Both the position numbers and the translations under genes were made by a program. Shown piece by piece: positions 60,172-64,000 of a stretch of 64,000 bases of DNA. The DNA comes from Ceratodon purpureus (Eukaryota; Streptophyta; Bryopsida; Pseudoditrichales; Ditrichaceae). The notes beneath the pieces are model-generated. The model was not told the DNA's origin and did no database searches. It saw only the letters and a list, made by a program, of their open reading frames with translations. Every line of letters begins with the position of its first letter. The stretch's first letter is position 1. Location: the NCBI GenBank assembly GCA_014871385.1, contig CM026423.1, forward strand, positions 15,854,467-15,918,466. The letters are read 5' to 3'.

Positions 60172-62813
60172 CTAAGATGGCTCCATTTCAACTTTGTGTA
60201 TAGGTAGGATGTTATCTACTTCACCTCTGAACTTTTTTTCCGTTCGACCTGTCCTACGGATCCTTTCGATGTACTCGGTTACTAGCATGTCTTGTCTTAA
60301 TATCTACAGTCACTCATAGCAGATACAAATCGGACAAGAGATTATTTATAACACCAGGCACCATACTGACTATTCAATCTCTGGCTGTGGCAGATGAAGA
60401 TGTTGGAGTGGAGCACGTAAATTATCAAACGAAGTTGCATTTCTCACTTCAGAAATGTATTGGATATGGTCACGACGATGCTTCCCACTGTGGGCGAAAG
60501 ATGCAACAACTCTCTGGCGTAATTTGAACGTCCCTAATGGCTCTGAGAATGTTCTTCTCATAAATATGAGATTCTGCCAAGTGCCAGCGTATACCAGAAT
60601 TGGATGAACCACTGCCCAATCGGAATGCCTATTTCAAATACAAACTTTTAGTAGGTTAGATCAATTTGTACATTAGAACTTTGTTGGAATCTGTGTTGCT
60701 CTTCAACACTTCCAACATTCACTACGTTAAAGGCATCCAACAATCAAAGTGGTTCTCGGAAATTAAATTTATTCTTTCAGGGTTTTCAGTGGTCCCTTGG
60801 AAGTTGGGCTGTTGTCTGCTACAAGGATATGGCTCGCTCACATTTTTTCTATTGATTGGTAGGCCACTCCTGCGCTTTTTAGCAGGAGTTTTGTAAATTC
60901 TCCAATGTTGGATCAGATTTGCTTGTTGTCAAAATCGTCGTGACAGTTTGGTGAACATGTCATATGCCTCACGTCTATTTGTGCATGCCCTTTTGGTAGT
61001 TTTCAAGTAAATGATTCGTTAGAACAAGTACAGGTTGATGTGAATCCAGTTTTCGGTGTGGCAGTTTTACTTGTGGAACGTTAGAAGCTAGTTTTTTCAT
61101 TTGCATGTTTTACGTTCTATTGTGCCCATTTTGTTCCATATTCTAACAAACTTTGGGACCATAAATATATTGATATAGTGCATGTAAAGTTAATCCTGAT
61201 TTATATAAGGTATAGTGTTTCGACCATCATATATTTACAATCAAGTATTATAGCGATTTCTCAAAATTCATGTTCTCCAAAGCCTCGGAACTTCGGAACG
61301 ATCAGCTCCAAAAACACCGCTTCATTTCGGACTTGAACCCCATTGTGAACACTTTGGTTCAATTTCCAGCTCTCAATCAACAAGTCGTAACTGCCTGACT
61401 ATTTGAGTCTTTTCCCAACCTTGACCTCGGCGAAGAACCACCCTTCCTCAACATGCAAAGTCTCTCCCGCAAATTCATGCAAGTTGTTCTCAACACACTG
61501 TTTCATAGACTACCCGAATCATGGCATCTTACTGTTCACATATCGGATGAAATTCCCGGGATAAAGAAAGTAAGGAGGAGCTGGACGAAGAGCAGACAAA
61601 AGACACTGGGCATTCTAACCGGACACCTTTGATAGATCAGCGGCTCGATTTCAATCGGCATTGTTTAATGCTCGACGCAATTGGAACGGTGTAGACGTAA
61701 GTCATCGCTTTCCTTAGTTATCACGGTCAAGCGGCGCAGTGTGCAAGTCTAGACTGCATTGCAATATACCATGCATATGAGGGAGGGCAGGGGAATTTAT
61801 TAATGGTCGATGTCGTACGTCTCCGGCTTGTCTGTACCCAATTGTTACCTTTAACTCCGGTGGGGAGGCTCGTTTTCACTGAGACTGGTGTGTATTGAAG
61901 GTTTTGAAGGTAAGATGGAGTGCTGGTGGCATTTTCCTAAGCTTTTCTTTGTTGACGTAACTTGTCAAGATTTCTAAGTTGAAGAGGAGACATTAAGTTT
62001 GTCATTCGCTATCTAGGTTGCGGTCACCGGTGGTATGGCTTGACCTAAAGAGTTCCAAGTTTTTGCCACTGCAGGAGTGATTCGAACGATTATTATTTTC
62101 TGAAAGGTTGTTTAGTGTTTGATTGTTCCGGCTGAAGGCTAGTTTCCTTTGCTTCAGTTTGATTACGTTTGAGTGCGGTGAAGACAATTAGTTCAGTTCC
62201 GATGCCCTAGTGGTTTTCTTCTTGCACGGTCTCCCTTTTGGGCTTCTAAAATCTATCATCAAGTTTTCTCTGTTTTTTCTGATAGTAGCTAGACTTATGA
62301 TCTGTGTTGGAAATCTAGCATAACTTCGTATCGTCTAAGCAGAGAGTAAATCATTCAATGCACTGAACATTCTTTCCTGTAATCTCAAAATAAGTGAGGT
62401 TCTCGGATTAAGTTAGAGTAGTTTGCTATGTGCTGTGGCCGTTTCCTTGTTTCACAAATTATTTGTTTTGTGCGTGTCTTTGTTAGGTTTCCGGATTCGG
62501 GATTGTGCCACAGATGGCCGTTGGTCAGGACCAGTGCGAGCAGACGGAATCGCAAGTGGGGATTCTAGTCAAGCTGGACAGTGTCTGGATCATTTTCGAG
62601 GCAGTGTGGCCTCCCTTACCTTCGGACATTCTGCTTTATTTGTCTGCTTGCTGTGGGACTTGGAGACGACAGTGGTTGGCCTCCCAGATTGGATAATAGC
62701 CAAGAATTTCTGTTGGAGAGTGAGCAGTAGTTTTTGTTTTCTGTAGAAACTTGATTCCTGGAATATTTGTGAGTGGTTTTGGAATCTATATGCTGAAATA
62801 GAGGGCATTGGTA
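60172..62813. other. Intergenic and probable 5' leader of the last gene
   Basis: No gene is recognised in 60172-61650. The GC-richer part from about 62420 probably contains 5' UTR exons of the downstream gene. An 80-residue minus-strand frame at 60370-60612 has no support. Confidence 0.45.
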
Positions 62814-64000
62814 ATGGAGCCGAGTTATGATCCCCCGGCGAGTTACTATTCTTCGACGTCTCGAGACATGAATGCAAATCAGATGTATCCTCCGTATGCT
62901 CCTGCGAACACGAGCAGCGAATACACTGGAAATATTGGCCAGGTGACGACTCCTTCCCTGCCATCATCTCGATAGTGGGCATGAGTTTAGAGAAAGGGCG
63001 AGAAATTGGTTGTTTGATGTCTTCTGAATGAAGGATGTGACTTTCTGATATGGGTGATTGTCTCGCAGGGTGTCAATTGCATGGTGTCGTCTCCAGGATT
63101 CCCCACTCTACCCAATTTACAGGCTGGAAGGCTCAACATGCAGAGCCCTTACGAGACGCATCCATATCCGAGCCAAATTTACAACTCGAGCAACAGCGCA
63201 TATGCTCAGCCACTAGCGGGTCCCGGCTACCCTCCGACGGCAGGTTCTTCATATCTAAGCTGCGGCGCTATGGAGCTCCAATATACATCCGTGGCAGGAA
63301 CCGTAAGTGTTGATTCTGGTTCAGCACAATGGATAGGGTATAGTAATGGCAGGGAAGGAACCATCATGACAACGATACCTGCAGGGTGTGCTTCAAATCC
63401 TGCGATGCTAGGGGCCAATGCATATGTGAACACGTCGCATTACAATGCCAGCACTCCTAACGTTGAGCAGCAGGTATTGGCCGTGTTGTGCTGAAGGTTC
63501 TTTGTTACGATTTGTCTAGTGAATCAGGATTTGCAGGGGTTTTTGGTTTGTAGGTTGAACGGTCTCAATATTCAGCGAGGGTTGATTGAGTGGGTGAGCA
63601 GCTTTGGTATGATATAGGTTTCGGAGGAAGGTCTTGGCTGAAAGTTCACATTGTTGTTGATTGGCAGCAGGGATATGATTCAACGGTGTCAAACCAGGCA
63701 TCCTTGCCACGGGACATGGGGATTTCAGGGGCCATGCTTACGAGCTCGCCCTACAACTTGGCGACGCACAATGGATATGAACTCTCTGAGCAACCGATTC
63801 AGGGTCACGCACATCTAGAATTTGCATGTGCGGATCAGTTGTATCCTCCTTGTGCTCCACAGGTCATACAGGATGTGAACCACATTTTCAACTCTAGCAA
63901 CAGTGAGTGTGCCCAGCCTCCGGTGAATTCCAGTTATCCTCCAGCAGCTTCGTTGTATCCAAGCAGCGAAGCCACGGATGGGAGCTTTCTCCCATGGACC
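62814..64000 (+). CDS. Tyr/Pro/Ser/Asn-rich protein, 5' exons (gene continues past window)
   Basis: Exons are 62814-62942 (MEPSYDPPASYYSSTSRDMN...), 63069-63473 and 63668 to beyond 64000, all phase 0 (GGCCAG|GTGACG, TCGCAG|GGT, CAGCAG|GTATTG, TTGGCAG|CAG). The 289 residues seen are low in charge and rich in Tyr, Pro, Ser, Asn and Gln, typical of a disordered prion-like or transactivation region. A module is repeated: IYNSSNSAYAQPLAGPGYPPTAGSSYL (exon 2) and IFNSSNSECAQPPVNSSYPPAASLYP (exon 3). A second motif also recurs, MYPPYAPA (exon 1) and LYPPCAPQ (exon 3). No folded domain lies in the window, so the function cannot be assigned. Confidence 0.75.

Overview
The window is nuclear DNA of a land plant. 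It has intron-rich genes with GT-AG splice sites, a plastid-targeted TGD3-type ABC ATPase, a DUF688-type gene, an F-box gene, gene relics of RNA polymerase I subunit 1 and a GH9 glucanase, and plant-type Copia and Mutator-like transposons. The gene flavour and the AT-rich spacers suit a bryophyte-like plant, but the sequence does not fix the species.

Layout. 1-8100: degenerate NRPA1 and GH9 copies, an unidentified Ser-rich coding relic and one unidentified ORF (all minus strand). 9388-32717: a Copia LTR retrotransposon with matching 419-bp LTRs and a TATAA target duplication. It is split by a second element, a 17.7-kb Mutator-like DNA transposon at 13437-31120 with long inverted termini and a perfect 10-bp target duplication. 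33500-35194: an F-box gene interrupted near its end by a 738-bp inverted-repeat element. 37014-37462: an unfilled paralogous copy of the Copia target. 38933-41814: TGD3-like gene, 11 exons. 42817-48034: a fold-back MITE, four tandem 749-bp units and an 888-bp PIF/Harbinger-type MITE. 50669-51301: a coiled-coil protein gene. 57615-60171: DUF688-type gene. 62814-end: first exons of a Tyr/Pro/Ser-rich protein gene.

The centrepiece is the giant Mutator-like element. It carries four candidate genes: a two-exon transposase (GCM/FLYWCH-like zinc finger, DDE-type core, SWIM finger), a divergently transcribed 14-exon gene, and two small ORFs. I assembled the 14-exon gene from splice sites whose phases all agree. 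It predicts about 1,428 residues, with four RNA polymerase II CTD-like heptads, a ParB-like segment and a beta-class (motif IV before motif I) DNA methyltransferase-like C-terminus whose catalytic DPPY is altered. Its second intron (4.1 kb) holds ten copies of a perfect 13-bp-arm hairpin in a tandem array. Removing the element plus one target copy joins the Copia gag and pol parts in frame. The DNA transposon therefore arrived after an already recent retrotransposon. I infer a recently mobile element encoding its own chromatin/DNA-methylation factor, comparable in logic but not in protein content to multi-gene VANDAL elements. All boundaries come from reading by eye, and no database search was possible.
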